Source of the DNA: an uncultured Gammaproteobacteria bacterium
Lineage (GTDB): Bacteria; Pseudomonadota; Gammaproteobacteria; Pseudomonadales; Pseudohongiellaceae
DNA length: 20,064 nucleotides
Direction of reading: 5' to 3'
NCBI GenBank assembly: GCA_903889815.1
Contig: CAISYX010000035.1
Span: 1 to 20,064 of the forward strand
Shown: positions 1-8,159 of the stretch, piece after piece
How positions within the stretch are numbered: the first letter of the stretch is position 1
Layout of the letters: every line of letters begins with the position of its first letter
Position numbers and translations under genes: made by a program
Notes under the pieces: model-generated
Told to the model about the DNA's origin: nothing
Database searches by the model: none
The model's input: only the letters and a program-made list of their open reading frames with translations

Positions 1-73
1 CTTCGATCAGCGTGAAGCCGGCCTCACTCGGGCAGTTCAAGCTTGACCCAGCGGGTTCCGGAAATGCGCTCAT
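1..73 (-). CDS. gspJ: T2SS minor pseudopilin GspJ, 5' end only
   Basis: This is the N-terminal fragment of a pseudopilin that continues off the left edge. The frame reads a short leader followed by AGFTLIE, the prepilin-peptidase motif: G, then F at mature position 1, and Glu at +5. It follows gspI on the same strand, as gspJ does in T2SS operons. The first in-frame ATG (71-73) lies inside gspI and gives a 19-residue leader. An in-frame TTG at 38-40 would give an 8-residue leader, nearer to usual pseudopilin leaders, but neither has a clear ribosome binding site. GspJ would join the periplasmic pseudopilus tip with GspI and GspK. The identity rests on the motif and the position, because only 24 codons are visible. 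Confidence 0.75.
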   Translation of the reverse strand, partial: MSAFPEPAGSSLNCPSEAGFTLIE

Positions 74-407
74 CGGTTTCTTCGTCAACAATCTCGTAGT
101 GCTGCAGTTTTATGGCCATGGGTTCGGTCTTGCGGGTGACGGGTTCGAGGTAGTCATTGGCACGGATGTCGAAGCGCTCCTCGCCCTCCAGGATCTCTTC
201 CACATCCCCGTACTCGTCCTGCAGAAGAGCGAACTGCACGCGGGCGCGGGCCTCGATGGCCACGTCCAGGCTCTCGCCGGAACGAAACGCCAGCTGCTTG
301 CTGCCTGCCGCCAGGGCGAACAGGCTGCCCAGCACCATGCCGGTGATGGTCAGCGCCACCAGCACTTCCAGCAGCGTGAAGCCTTGTTGTTCTGCGCCTC
401 GCCTCAT
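24..407 (-). CDS. gspI: T2SS minor pseudopilin GspI
   Basis: This 127-residue protein starts with a short basic leader followed by the prepilin-peptidase site G9|F10-TLLE, with Glu14 at mature +5 and a hydrophobic helix to about residue 30. It has the length and fold layout of GspI, a tip pseudopilin that nucleates the T2SS pseudopilus with GspJ and GspK in the periplasm. The start ATG (405-407) overlaps the gspH stop in an ATGA junction and has a GGAGGAG-type ribosome binding site just upstream, so translation is probably coupled. The start of gspJ lies within its 3' end. The assignment to I rather than another minor pseudopilin rests mainly on order (after H, before J) and on size. Confidence 0.87.
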   Translation of the reverse strand: MRRGAEQQGFTLLEVLVALTITGMVLGSLFALAAGSKQLAFRSGESLDVAIEARARVQFALLQDEYGDVEEILEGEERFDIRANDYLEPVTRKTEPMAIKLQHYEIVDEETDERISGTRWVKLELPE

Positions 408-904
408 TCCTGCTCCTCCGTCTTCACCTTGCCGGAAAACGGGTCGATGCTGATCACCACTTCGCGGTTGTCCTGCGCCAGAATCAACGCCCCGCCCGTG
501 CTGCCGCCTTCCGGGAAGAAGGTGATGTCGATGAATTCCTCCACCGGAGTCACTTGCTGGGTGCTGTCGCGGTAAGAGAGTGTCAGGTCGCGCGCGGTCC
601 AGGTGTCGTCGACCCCCAGCCGGGAGCGCACCGCAGCGTCGCCGGCCTCGCGCAGCGCCTCGGCATCCCGCAGATCCGGCAGAAAGCGCGCCGTGGCGGG
701 CTGACCCGTGACGACCGCGGTGCGCCGCGCGTAGTTGAGCAGAGAATGGGCTTCCCGCGCCTGCGCAGTGAAGGTGCGCGCACTCATGCCGGAGATATTG
801 GGAATGACCAGCACACTGCCCATGGCGAGAATGGCGAGCACGATCACCAGCTCCAGCAGGGCGAAACCCCGGGACAGCCGGTTAGCGGCTGATGTCCGCG
901 TCAT
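404..904 (-). CDS. gspH: T2SS minor pseudopilin GspH
   Basis: This protein of about 166 residues has a basic leader, a prepilin-peptidase site G13|F14-ALLE with Glu18 at mature +5, and a long hydrophobic N-terminal helix (about 14-35). The rest is a soluble pseudopilin domain rich in beta structure, ending in acidic residues. It sits between gspG and gspI. I chose the ATG at 902-904 because a GGTGAGG sequence lies 3 nt upstream; an in-frame GTG at 914-916 would add four residues. The gene overlaps the gspG 3' end by about 23 nt and ends in an ATGA overlap with gspI. GspH would link the GspG major pseudopilin fibre to the GspIJK tip. Family (pseudopilin) is certain; subtype H comes from order and length. 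Confidence 0.87.
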   Translation of the reverse strand: MTRTSAANRLSRGFALLELVIVLAILAMGSVLVIPNISGMSARTFTAQAREAHSLLNYARRTAVVTGQPATARFLPDLRDAEALREAGDAAVRSRLGVDDTWTARDLTLSYRDSTQQVTPVEEFIDITFFPEGGSTGGALILAQDNREVVISIDPFSGKVKTEEQE

Positions 905-1295
905 TGTCCTCACCACCTTCGCGCCCGTCGGCGCCGTAGGACATCAGGGTGTACGAGGTGCCATCGACGCTGTACTGGAACTCGAAGCCCCAGGGGTCGC
1001 GTGGCACATCATTGTTCAGGTACGGACCGTTCCAGGACGAGCGCCCGGTAGTGTTCTCCATCAGGCCCTGCAGATCGTCAGGATATTCGCCGACATCGAG
1101 GCGGTGGGTGTCCAGGGCCGAGCCGATGGACGAGATCTGCGACATGGCGGCATCACGACGTGCCCCGTCGGCCTGATTGAACAGGTTCGGTGCCACCATC
1201 ACGGCCAGCATGCCGAGGATGGCCATCACGATCAGCAGTTCGATGATGGTAAAACCGCGCGCCTGGGGCGCGACGCTGCGTTGCATTGTCTTCAT
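882..1295 (-). CDS. gspG: T2SS major pseudopilin GspG
   Basis: This 137-residue major pseudopilin forms the periplasmic pseudopilus that pushes substrates through the secretin. Residues 1-14 are a leader ending in R-G, followed by F15-TIIE (Glu19 at mature +5) and a hydrophobic helix to about residue 37. The C-terminal half carries the GspG signature: DPWGFEFQY (100-108) and the Ca-binding loop SYGADGREGGEDNDADI (119-135). The reading frame is open further upstream to 1400, but the ATG at 1293-1295 has AGGAG 5 nt upstream and gives the expected leader length. The gene starts 22 nt after gspD and overlaps gspH at its 3' end. Confidence 0.95.
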   Translation of the reverse strand: MKTMQRSVAPQARGFTIIELLIVMAILGMLAVMVAPNLFNQADGARRDAAMSQISSIGSALDTHRLDVGEYPDDLQGLMENTTGRSSWNGPYLNNDVPRDPWGFEFQYSVDGTSYTLMSYGADGREGGEDNDADISR

Positions 1296-1317
1296 GACTA
1301 CTCCTTTCATGGGTTCT

Positions 1318-3459
1318 TCAAAGACCCGCGTCTTCAAACATCTCGGCGGCCAGTTCAAACCGCCGCAGGATCTCGGCGTACGCGGCCGAGCTGCTTTCAT
1401 TCAGATTCACCACTTCCGGGCGCAGCACGATGAACAGCTCCTTGCGCTCCGCGGTGTCCTGCTGATAACCGAACAGGGCGCCCAGCACCGGGATGCGGCT
1501 GACGCCAGGCAGGCCACTGTTCAGGTCGGAATTCGAGGACTGGATCAGGCCGCCCAGCACCACGTTCTCGCCATCGCGCACGACAACCGTCGTGCTGATT
1601 TCCTGATTCTGGAATACGGGGTTGCCTGCCACGCCGGTGTCTTCCTGAATGGAAGAAAGCACCTGACGGATGGTCATGTTCACCACGCCGTCGTCATTGA
1701 TGCGCGGCGTGATGTAGAGCTCGATGCCCGTAGGCCGGTACTGGATGCTGCTGATGATGTTGTCACCCGTGCCGGTGGTCTGCGTGCCGGACTGCACAGG
1801 CACCTCGGCGCCGATCTGGATTTCACCCTCCATGTTGTTCACCACCGTCAGCGAGGGGCGCGCCAGCAGGCGCACATCGTTGTTGGAGGCAATCGCTTCC
1901 AGAGTGGCCTCCACTCGCGCAGCGCCGTCGAGGAAGGACTTGGTGAACAACAGGCCGTCGAGTCCGCCATTGGGCAGGAAATCGGTGCCGGTCGCGGTAG
2001 AGATGGGATTGTTCAGCGCATTGTCGGCCACGCGGGACCAGTCCACCCCGAAGCGGGTTTCGTCGGTCAGCGTGATCTGGGCGATGACGGCGTTGATCAT
2101 CACTTGCAGCGGCACGGCATCGAGCTGGTTGATCGTCGACATCAGCTGGCGGTAGTCACGCGGATTGGCGCGGATCAGCAGGCTGTTGGTGGCTTCGTCT
2201 GCCACGATGGTCACCCGCAGATCGGCGGACACTGCGATTTCACCGCTCGCAGCAGCCCCTGCGAAAACGGGCGGAACACGCGAGGTCACGGTGTCGCCGT
2301 CGGGCGTCACGATGCTGATGGTCTCCGCCAGATCATCGCGCGGGGGCATGGCATCTTCTTCCTCTTCCTCGTTCAGTACGAACACGTCAGTCAGCGTCGT
2401 AGCCAGATCCACGGCAGTCAGATTCTTCACGCGGTAGTGGAACAGCTGTTCGGCCTGTTCCTCGCGGTCCGCATCGAGAATGCCGACCCAGCGGGTGATC
2501 TCGTCAAACCCGCGATTGGCCGGGGCAGTGACCAGAATGGAATTGATGCGCTCCAGACCTTTCACCTGATAGGCAGGGGAAGCGCCCTCGATCAGCTCCA
2601 GAATCTCTGCCAGTTCTGTGGCCACCTCGGCGGCATTGGCGTAGCTGAGCTGGTACAGATGCAGGCCCTGATTCTGGAACGGGTCTGCGTCGACCACTTC
2701 AAGGAGTTCGTTGATGCGGGTCAGCTGGGTGGCGCTGGCGGAAATAGCCAGGGTGTTGTTGTTGGAGATGCGCACCACGCGGCCATCCGGCTCCACCAGC
2801 GGCGTGAGAATCTCCAGCGCCGATTCGATGCTGACGTAAGTCAGCGGCGTGATCTGCATGATCATGCTGCCCGTGGCAGAAGCGGCATCGGCGGGCGTGG
2901 TGATCTGCTCCGGCAAATTGCTGATCTGCTTGCGGGCGTAGTACACGGCACCGTTGCGCTCAATGACCACACCCACCTGGCGCGTCAGCAGACGCAGCAG
3001 GGGCCAGATGTCTTCCTGCGTGAGCGGGCGGTTGGCAGAGGTGCGGACGCTGACTTTGTCGGCGATGGTCGGGTCGATGATCATGGTGACGTCCAGTGCG
3101 TCGGCCAGCTCTTCGAGAATCAGGCGCAGATCGGCCTGCTCGTAGTTCAGCTCGACCAGGTTGTCCGCCGGCGTATTGACTGAGGCGGGGGCCTCGTCAC
3201 GATAGCCGGGCACGGACGACGCGGCGCCGACGCGGTTGATCTCGTCGATCAGACGCTGTTGTTCCAGATCACGCTGCGACTCGGCACCGTTCGTCTGACT
3301 CAGCACGGCAGAGCCAGTCGCGGCATTGCCAGTCTGCACGCCGCTGCCTGCACTGCCGGAGGCGGGGGCGTTGTTGCCACCGCCCGATGGCAGGATCGCG
3401 CAGGACGAGAGTCCCAGGGCAAGACCCAGAAGTGCCAGTTGTTTTTTTCCGTTCACCAT
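1318..3459 (-). CDS. gspD: T2SS outer-membrane secretin GspD, probable lipoprotein
   Basis: This 713-residue protein forms the outer-membrane channel of the T2SS. A signal peptide with KK and LALLGLALG ends in a lipobox LSSC with Cys20, followed by a Ser/Gly/Asn-rich tether (about 21-60). Next come the N0 domain (about 100-176), N1 (about 200-258), N2 (about 266-330) and N3 (about 338-445), which contains an insert with an acidic run at 364-369. The secretin core (about 450-685) includes VPVQSG and ELFIVLRPEVV. The start ATG (3457-3459) has GGGAG 4 nt upstream and lies 20 nt after gspF. The lipid anchor suggests the secretin reaches the outer membrane by itself through the Lol pathway, as HxcQ of Pseudomonas does, rather than through a separate pilotin. 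That mechanism is inference. Codons 4-6 include an A7 run. Confidence 0.95.
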   Translation of the reverse strand: MVNGKKQLALLGLALGLSSCAILPSGGGNNAPASGSAGSGVQTGNAATGSAVLSQTNGAESQRDLEQQRLIDEINRVGAASSVPGYRDEAPASVNTPADNLVELNYEQADLRLILEELADALDVTMIIDPTIADKVSVRTSANRPLTQEDIWPLLRLLTRQVGVVIERNGAVYYARKQISNLPEQITTPADAASATGSMIMQITPLTYVSIESALEILTPLVEPDGRVVRISNNNTLAISASATQLTRINELLEVVDADPFQNQGLHLYQLSYANAAEVATELAEILELIEGASPAYQVKGLERINSILVTAPANRGFDEITRWVGILDADREEQAEQLFHYRVKNLTAVDLATTLTDVFVLNEEEEEDAMPPRDDLAETISIVTPDGDTVTSRVPPVFAGAAASGEIAVSADLRVTIVADEATNSLLIRANPRDYRQLMSTINQLDAVPLQVMINAVIAQITLTDETRFGVDWSRVADNALNNPISTATGTDFLPNGGLDGLLFTKSFLDGAARVEATLEAIASNNDVRLLARPSLTVVNNMEGEIQIGAEVPVQSGTQTTGTGDNIISSIQYRPTGIELYITPRINDDGVVNMTIRQVLSSIQEDTGVAGNPVFQNQEISTTVVVRDGENVVLGGLIQSSNSDLNSGLPGVSRIPVLGALFGYQQDTAERKELFIVLRPEVVNLNESSSAAYAEILRRFELAAEMFEDAGL

Positions 3460-3479
3460 TCAACTCCCGAGCTTCAGTA

Positions 3480-4688
3480 TCAGAATTCCACGCTGTTCAT
3501 GCTGAACACCGCAGAAAGCATCGTTATCGTGATGCCGCCCACGGCAATGCCGAGGAACAGAATCAGGGCCGGCTGCAGCGCAGCCACCAGACTGGACATC
3601 TGGTTTTTCACATACATGTCGAAGGTCGCGGCCGTCTTGAGCAGAATGCTGCCCGTGCGGCCCGACTCTTCACCTACCGTAATCAGCTGGTGCAGCAGCG
3701 TGGGGAAGCGGTTGGTCTTCTCCATGGACAGGCCCAGACCAGCCCCGCCGCGCACATCGTCTTCCACCTGCTTCAGGTGCCGCGTCAGCTCGGTATTGCT
3801 CACGACTTCCCTGGCCACCCGCAGGGCGCGGATCAGCGGAATGCCAGCCTCGAGCAGCGCGCCCAGTGTGCGAGCAAATACCGCGCAATCCTTGTACAGC
3901 AGCAGGGCGCCCAGCATGGGCACGCGCAGCAGGAAGGCATGCTTCTGCAGCTTGCGCTGCGGGTCGGCATCCAGCCACTTCCACCAGAACCAGACGCCGA
4001 CGAAAAACAGGATCACCAGATACCCATAACGCTGAATGCCCTCACTGAGCGCCAGCAGAAACGCGGCCGACGCCGGAATCTCGGTGCCGGCATCTTCAAA
4101 CATGATGGCGAACTGCGGCACCACGAAGGCCAGCAGCAGAAACACGGAGATGATGCCGGTCACCAGCAGCACCACGGGGTAGATCATGGCCGACAGAATC
4201 GCCGAGCGGTTACGGCCGCTGGTTTCCAGAAAATCCACCAGATCGGGCAGCAGCTGATGCAGAATGCCGCCCTCTTCGCCGGCGCGTACGATGTTGATGT
4301 ACATCCGCGAGAACACATCGGGTCGCGACTCCATGGCCTCGGCCAGGCTCTTGCCTTCCTTCACGTCGCGGCGCAGCGTGATCACCAGCTGGCGCATGGC
4401 AGGCGCTTCGGTGATGCCTTCCAGCAAGCGGAGCGCCTTGTCCAGCGGCACCCGCGCCTCGACCAGCGTGCACAGGCCGGTGGTGAAGTCCAGCAGGTGC
4501 ACCCCTTTGACCTTGCGGCCCCGGCTGCGTTCGCCCTCGTCCTGTTCCGAGCGCGCGATCTTTACGGGAATCAGTTTCTTGCCCTGCAGAATTTTCAGCG
4601 CCTCGCGCTCGGACTCGGCATTGATCTGCCCCGTCTGCACGTTGCCCTGGGCGTCGTAGGCCTGATAACGATAATAGCCAGCACTCAT
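3480..4688 (-). CDS. gspF: T2SS inner-membrane platform protein GspF
   Basis: This 402-residue polytopic protein is the platform that couples the GspE ATPase to pseudopilus assembly. It shows two repeated cytoplasmic T2SSF domains, about 62-165 and about 265-370. Each repeat has the alternating pattern of the family (LVEARVPLDKAL near 75-86, LLEAGIPLIRAL near 278-289, and VGEESGRTG at 338-346). Transmembrane segments lie near 165-192, 221-240 and 370-393. The start ATG overlaps the gspE stop in an ATGA junction, implying translational coupling. The length matches the family. PilC-type pilus proteins share this fold, but the surrounding gsp genes make GspF clear. Confidence 0.96.
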   Translation of the reverse strand: MSAGYYRYQAYDAQGNVQTGQINAESEREALKILQGKKLIPVKIARSEQDEGERSRGRKVKGVHLLDFTTGLCTLVEARVPLDKALRLLEGITEAPAMRQLVITLRRDVKEGKSLAEAMESRPDVFSRMYINIVRAGEEGGILHQLLPDLVDFLETSGRNRSAILSAMIYPVVLLVTGIISVFLLLAFVVPQFAIMFEDAGTEIPASAAFLLALSEGIQRYGYLVILFFVGVWFWWKWLDADPQRKLQKHAFLLRVPMLGALLLYKDCAVFARTLGALLEAGIPLIRALRVAREVVSNTELTRHLKQVEDDVRGGAGLGLSMEKTNRFPTLLHQLITVGEESGRTGSILLKTAATFDMYVKNQMSSLVAALQPALILFLGIAVGGITITMLSAVFSMNSVEF

Positions 4689-6145
4689 ATGGCGCGCGTG
4701 ACCCTCACGACTTCTTCGGGCGTGGTGAGACCGGCCGCCAGTTTCTCCAGGGCATCCTGACGCAGGGTTTTCATGCCTTCGCTGATGGCCTGATCGCGGA
4801 TGATGTTGGCATCGGCGCCGCTGGCAATGTGGTGACGGATGGCGTCGGACATGACCAGCAATTCGTAGAGGCCGATGCGCCCCCGGTAGCCGGTGCCGCC
4901 ACAGCGGTCGCAGCAGGTGCCGCGATGCAGGATCGGGTAGTCGCTGGCCTTGATCTGCAGCACGTTGGCTTCATCGATAGTGATGGGCTGCGCCACCTTG
5001 CAGTCAGTACAGATACGGCGCACCAGACGCTGAGCCTGAATGGCCAGCAGGCTGGAGCTGATCAGATAGCCTTCGACGCCCATGTCCTGCAGGCGCGTGA
5101 CGGCGCCGGCGGCATCATTGGTATGCAGCGTGGAGAACACGAGGTGTCCGGTCAAGGCCGATTCGATGGCGATCTCGGCGGTCTCATGGTCGCGGATCTC
5201 GCCCACCATCAGCACGTCGGGGTCCTGCCGCACAATGGAACGCAGGCCAGCGGCGAAGGTCAGGCCGATGCTGGCGTTGGCCTGGATCTGGGTGATGCCT
5301 TCCAGCTGATACTCCACCGGGTCTTCCACCGTGATGATCTTCTGCTTCTCGCTGTTGATCTTCTCCAGCGTGGCATAGAGCGTGGTGGTCTTGCCGCTGC
5401 CCGTGGGGCCGGTGATCAGGATCATGCCGTGGGGCTGAGTGATCAGATGCTGGTAGGTGCCCAGGATGGCCTCGGGCATGCCCAGCTGCTGCAGGCTCAC
5501 GGCCGTGTCGCTGCGATCCAGAATCCGCAGCACCACCGATTCGCCGTGCACGCCAGGCAGGGTGGAGACGCGCATGTCCAGCTGCTTGCTGCCGATGCGA
5601 GAGTCGATGCGACCGTCCTGGGGCAGGCGCTTCTCGCCGATGTCCAGACGCGCCATCAGCTTCAGGCGCGAGGCCACCGCTGTGTGAATCTTGATGGGCA
5701 GGCGCTCGATGCGGGTCATGATGCCATCCACACGGCAGCGCACATCGAGGTGGTCCTCGTTGGGCTCGAAGTGGATGTCGCTGGCATTCAGGTCCAGGGC
5801 GCGGGCGAACAGGTGGTTCACCAAGCGGATGATGGGGGCCTCGGAGGCCATGTCCTTCAAATCTTCGTCGTCTTCAAAGCCGGAGACGAAGATGTCGGCT
5901 CCTTGGTCAATCTGCGGCGACAGTTCGGCGCGCCAATGCTTCATCAGGCGCGATACCTCGTCGCCACGGCCGCGGCGGAAGTGCACGCTGGCGCCCACGA
6001 TGAAGCGGATGCGCGCACGCAGTTCAATGGCGGGCAGGGCGTTGCACACTAGCTCACCGGACGCATTGTAGTCCTGGGCCGGGGCGATGCCTTCGGGTTC
6101 CAGCAACTGACTGAAGATGGGCAGGCTGAGTGGGATGCGGCTCAT
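4685..6145 (-). CDS. gspE: T2SS assembly ATPase GspE
   Basis: This 486-residue cytoplasmic ATPase powers pseudopilus polymerisation. The N-terminal domain (about 1-110) is followed by the secretion-ATPase core with Walker A GPTGSGKTT (246-254), the Asp box ITVEDPVEY (272-280), Walker B VLMVGEIRD (311-319) and the His box STLHTNDA (338-345). The zinc-binding tetracysteine of GspE is present as C379xxC382 and C412xxC415. The start ATG lies 4 nt after the gspM stop, with a CAGGGTGA-like ribosome binding site inside gspM. The stop overlaps gspF. The metal-binding module and neighbours distinguish it from PilB or PilT ATPases. Confidence 0.97.
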   Translation of the reverse strand: MSRIPLSLPIFSQLLEPEGIAPAQDYNASGELVCNALPAIELRARIRFIVGASVHFRRGRGDEVSRLMKHWRAELSPQIDQGADIFVSGFEDDEDLKDMASEAPIIRLVNHLFARALDLNASDIHFEPNEDHLDVRCRVDGIMTRIERLPIKIHTAVASRLKLMARLDIGEKRLPQDGRIDSRIGSKQLDMRVSTLPGVHGESVVLRILDRSDTAVSLQQLGMPEAILGTYQHLITQPHGMILITGPTGSGKTTTLYATLEKINSEKQKIITVEDPVEYQLEGITQIQANASIGLTFAAGLRSIVRQDPDVLMVGEIRDHETAEIAIESALTGHLVFSTLHTNDAAGAVTRLQDMGVEGYLISSSLLAIQAQRLVRRICTDCKVAQPITIDEANVLQIKASDYPILHRGTCCDRCGGTGYRGRIGLYELLVMSDAIRHHIASGADANIIRDQAISEGMKTLRQDALEKLAAGLTTPEEVVRVTRAI

Positions 6146-6149
6146 GGCG

Positions 6150-6707
6150 TCACCCTGCCGGCCCGGCGCGCGAAGCGTCGGTCCTGCTGAAGCCGACCAC
6201 CGTCAGGGTGCCGGCGTATTCATTGCGGTTGCGGCGTACGCTGAAGCTGCTGACGCCCAGCCAGGGTGTGGCGCTCTCCAGCGAACGTAACAGCCGCAGC
6301 ATGTTTTCCTGGTTGTCGGTCTGGAGGGAAAGCTCCTGTTCCACCAGCAGCCAGCCGTCCGTATCCATGGACTCTGCCAGCTTGGTGGAAGTAATGGAGA
6401 TGCCGTTCGCGCCCGCCAGGTCGCGCACCAGCCGCTGCACGCTGGCGCTGATCAGCGAAATCGAGGTTTCCTGGAACAACATGGCTTCGAGTGCTTCTTC
6501 GCGGGCTTCCACCCCGGCGCGGCGTTCGGCCCAGTCAGCGGCAGTCTCCTGCAGCCGCTGCTCCCGGGCGATCTCGGTCTGCAGTTGCTCCACGCGGGAA
6601 GCGCCCTGTGCATGCCACGCACGCGCTGCCGGCAGACCCTGAGTTGCTGCGAAGACGACGCTTACCACGAGGGCCAGGGCGAGGATGTTCTGTTCACGTT
6701 TGGTCAT
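6150..6707 (-). CDS. gspM: T2SS inner-membrane protein GspM-like
   Basis: This 185-residue bitopic protein has a short basic N terminus (MTKREQ), one transmembrane helix (about 7-24), a coiled-coil-prone segment (about 35-75, rich in Glu, Arg and Ala) and a periplasmic ferredoxin-like domain with the ending VSSFSVRRNRNEYAGTLTVV. This matches the GspM/PilO-type architecture, where the protein pairs with GspL and links it to the pseudopilus. It lies 36 nt downstream of the gspL-like gene and 4 nt upstream of gspE. Sequence conservation in this family is low, so the call depends on topology, size and operon position. It could also be described as the subtype b GspM found in non-classical T2SS operons. 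Confidence 0.68.
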   Translation of the reverse strand: MTKREQNILALALVVSVVFAATQGLPAARAWHAQGASRVEQLQTEIAREQRLQETAADWAERRAGVEAREEALEAMLFQETSISLISASVQRLVRDLAGANGISITSTKLAESMDTDGWLLVEQELSLQTDNQENMLRLLRSLESATPWLGVSSFSVRRNRNEYAGTLTVVGFSRTDASRAGPAG

Positions 6708-6743
6708 TGTTCTCTGCGTTCCTTGTGGGCGTCAGCGCGGGGC

Positions 6744-8069
6744 TCAGCGCCGGACCTCCGGGAAATAGCGCTCCCTGTAGCCATCGAAGTCGACCGTGCT
6801 GAGCCGCATCTCGATGTAGTAACGGTTGTTGCTGGTGGCACGGGCGAAATCGACTCCGGTGAACATCGGGTCCCGCTCCAGTTGCTGAAGCAGGCTCTGG
6901 GGGTCGGGGCTCTCGCCTTCGATCTGCAGCGCGCCCTCCACCAGCTCCAGCGAACTCAAGACGCTGGGGCTGAGCACGTTTTGCAGCTGCAGCAGTGTCT
7001 GCGCAACATCCTGGCGCGGAAACTCGTTCAACACACCCCAGCGCTGTTCAAAGTCACGGACGACAGCCTGGTTGGCGCGGGCGTCGGCTGAAAGTGTCTG
7101 CTGGGAGGCCAGTGTGGATTCCAAGGTACGGATATGCACGGCCTGCCACAGGAAAGGAGAGGCGAGGAGCACTCCCGCTGCGGCAGCAGCGACACCAGCG
7201 AGCTTGAATCTGTGCCCTTTTTCAAGTTGCCGGCGAACCGCCTGGGCACCCTCGGGCAGGAAGCAATAAAGGGCGTCCCAGTGAGCCGGGGAGCGTTGCT
7301 CAACCCAATCCTGAGCATTCGCCAGTGTCTGCACCCTCAAGCCGCCAGCCTGCGCGAGGCCGGTAGCTTCCTTCCACTGCGCCAGCAATTCCGGGTCCTG
7401 CAGGTCAGCACGCTCCACCTGCAGCCATGAACAGAGCACCCCCTTGCGATAGACAAGGTGAGTAATGCTGCTTGCATCGGTGTCTTCCACTACCAGGGTT
7501 TCCTGACCGAGCGGGGCGGTTAGTGCTGCCAGTGCTCGCGGAAGTACGGCAGCCAACAACAGATCCTGCGCTGCGAAAGCGTCGAAAAGCGCGTTCAACC
7601 GGCCTTCATCCGTCCACAACGCGATGTCCTGATACTCGGAGTCCCTTGCTGGCGCGTTGATTGCCAGCGTCAGAGTGCCCTCGTAACTGGGCAGCAGGAT
7701 GGGCGCTTGCAGCTGCAGGGCTGAAGGCAGGTTTTCCCGTGCCACTCCCGGCATGGTTACGGCGGTGGCAATGAAGTGGGAAGAGGGCAGCAGCAACAGT
7801 ACCCTGCGGGGTTCAGTGCCATGTGCCAGGAGCTCTCTCGCTGCGGCAGCAAGGCCGTCGACCATGGCGCTCTCGATGCCCTGCTGCAGACTGCGCCAGG
7901 CTCCGTTGCTGAGATCGTACAGACGGTCATCGTGCACCATCAGCACGCAGTTCACCTGCTTGAGCAGATGCGCACGCGTGCCGGCCTGAGCCCAGGTCTT
8001 GAGATTGGCAGGCAGGCTCTCGTAGAGACGTTGCCGCCAATGTTCAGCGCTTGAAGACATGGACATCAT
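6744..8069 (-). CDS. gspL: T2SS inner-membrane protein GspL-like
   Basis: This 441-residue protein has a large cytoplasmic domain (about 1-285), a single transmembrane helix (about 289-309) and a periplasmic domain (about 310-441) that starts with a heptad-like segment and ends in a probable ferredoxin-like fold. That is the GspL layout: a cytoplasmic actin-like domain binding GspE and a periplasmic domain pairing with GspM. Some PilM/PilN fusions look similar. Residues 90-130 (LLLLPSSHFI, then ENLPSALQLQAP) resemble the PilM/GspL cytoplasmic region. ATGs occur at codons 1, 2 and 4 without a clear ribosome binding site, so the exact start is open by a few residues. It is the first gene of the visible T2SS operon, 90 nt after the diguanylate cyclase stop. 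Confidence 0.68.
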   Translation of the reverse strand: MMSMSSSAEHWRQRLYESLPANLKTWAQAGTRAHLLKQVNCVLMVHDDRLYDLSNGAWRSLQQGIESAMVDGLAAAARELLAHGTEPRRVLLLLPSSHFIATAVTMPGVARENLPSALQLQAPILLPSYEGTLTLAINAPARDSEYQDIALWTDEGRLNALFDAFAAQDLLLAAVLPRALAALTAPLGQETLVVEDTDASSITHLVYRKGVLCSWLQVERADLQDPELLAQWKEATGLAQAGGLRVQTLANAQDWVEQRSPAHWDALYCFLPEGAQAVRRQLEKGHRFKLAGVAAAAAGVLLASPFLWQAVHIRTLESTLASQQTLSADARANQAVVRDFEQRWGVLNEFPRQDVAQTLLQLQNVLSPSVLSSLELVEGALQIEGESPDPQSLLQQLERDPMFTGVDFARATSNNRYYIEMRLSTVDFDGYRERYFPEVRR

Positions 8070-8159
8070 GGTGCCGTGGAAAATTCCCGTGTGTGTAAGT
8101 GTGAAACGTCCTTAGGACTCCAGATCTGTCGAAATAGTTTTAACGCGCGGGGCAAAGAC

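Noticed and set aside
1177..3183. A 668-codon open frame on the plus strand opposite gspD
   Set aside because: It lies wholly antisense to a secretin with clear domains, has low-complexity His/Gly/Gln composition typical of a mirrored GC-rich gene, and no ribosome binding site.
3439..3447. A7 run in codons 4-6 of gspD as a programmed frameshift
   Set aside because: The alternative frame gives only a short product without a domain and there is no stimulatory structure seen. Probably chance from Lys codons.
3387..6052. Long plus-strand frames opposite gspF and gspE
   Set aside because: They have the same antisense composition, while the minus-strand proteins carry intact ATPase and GspF motifs.
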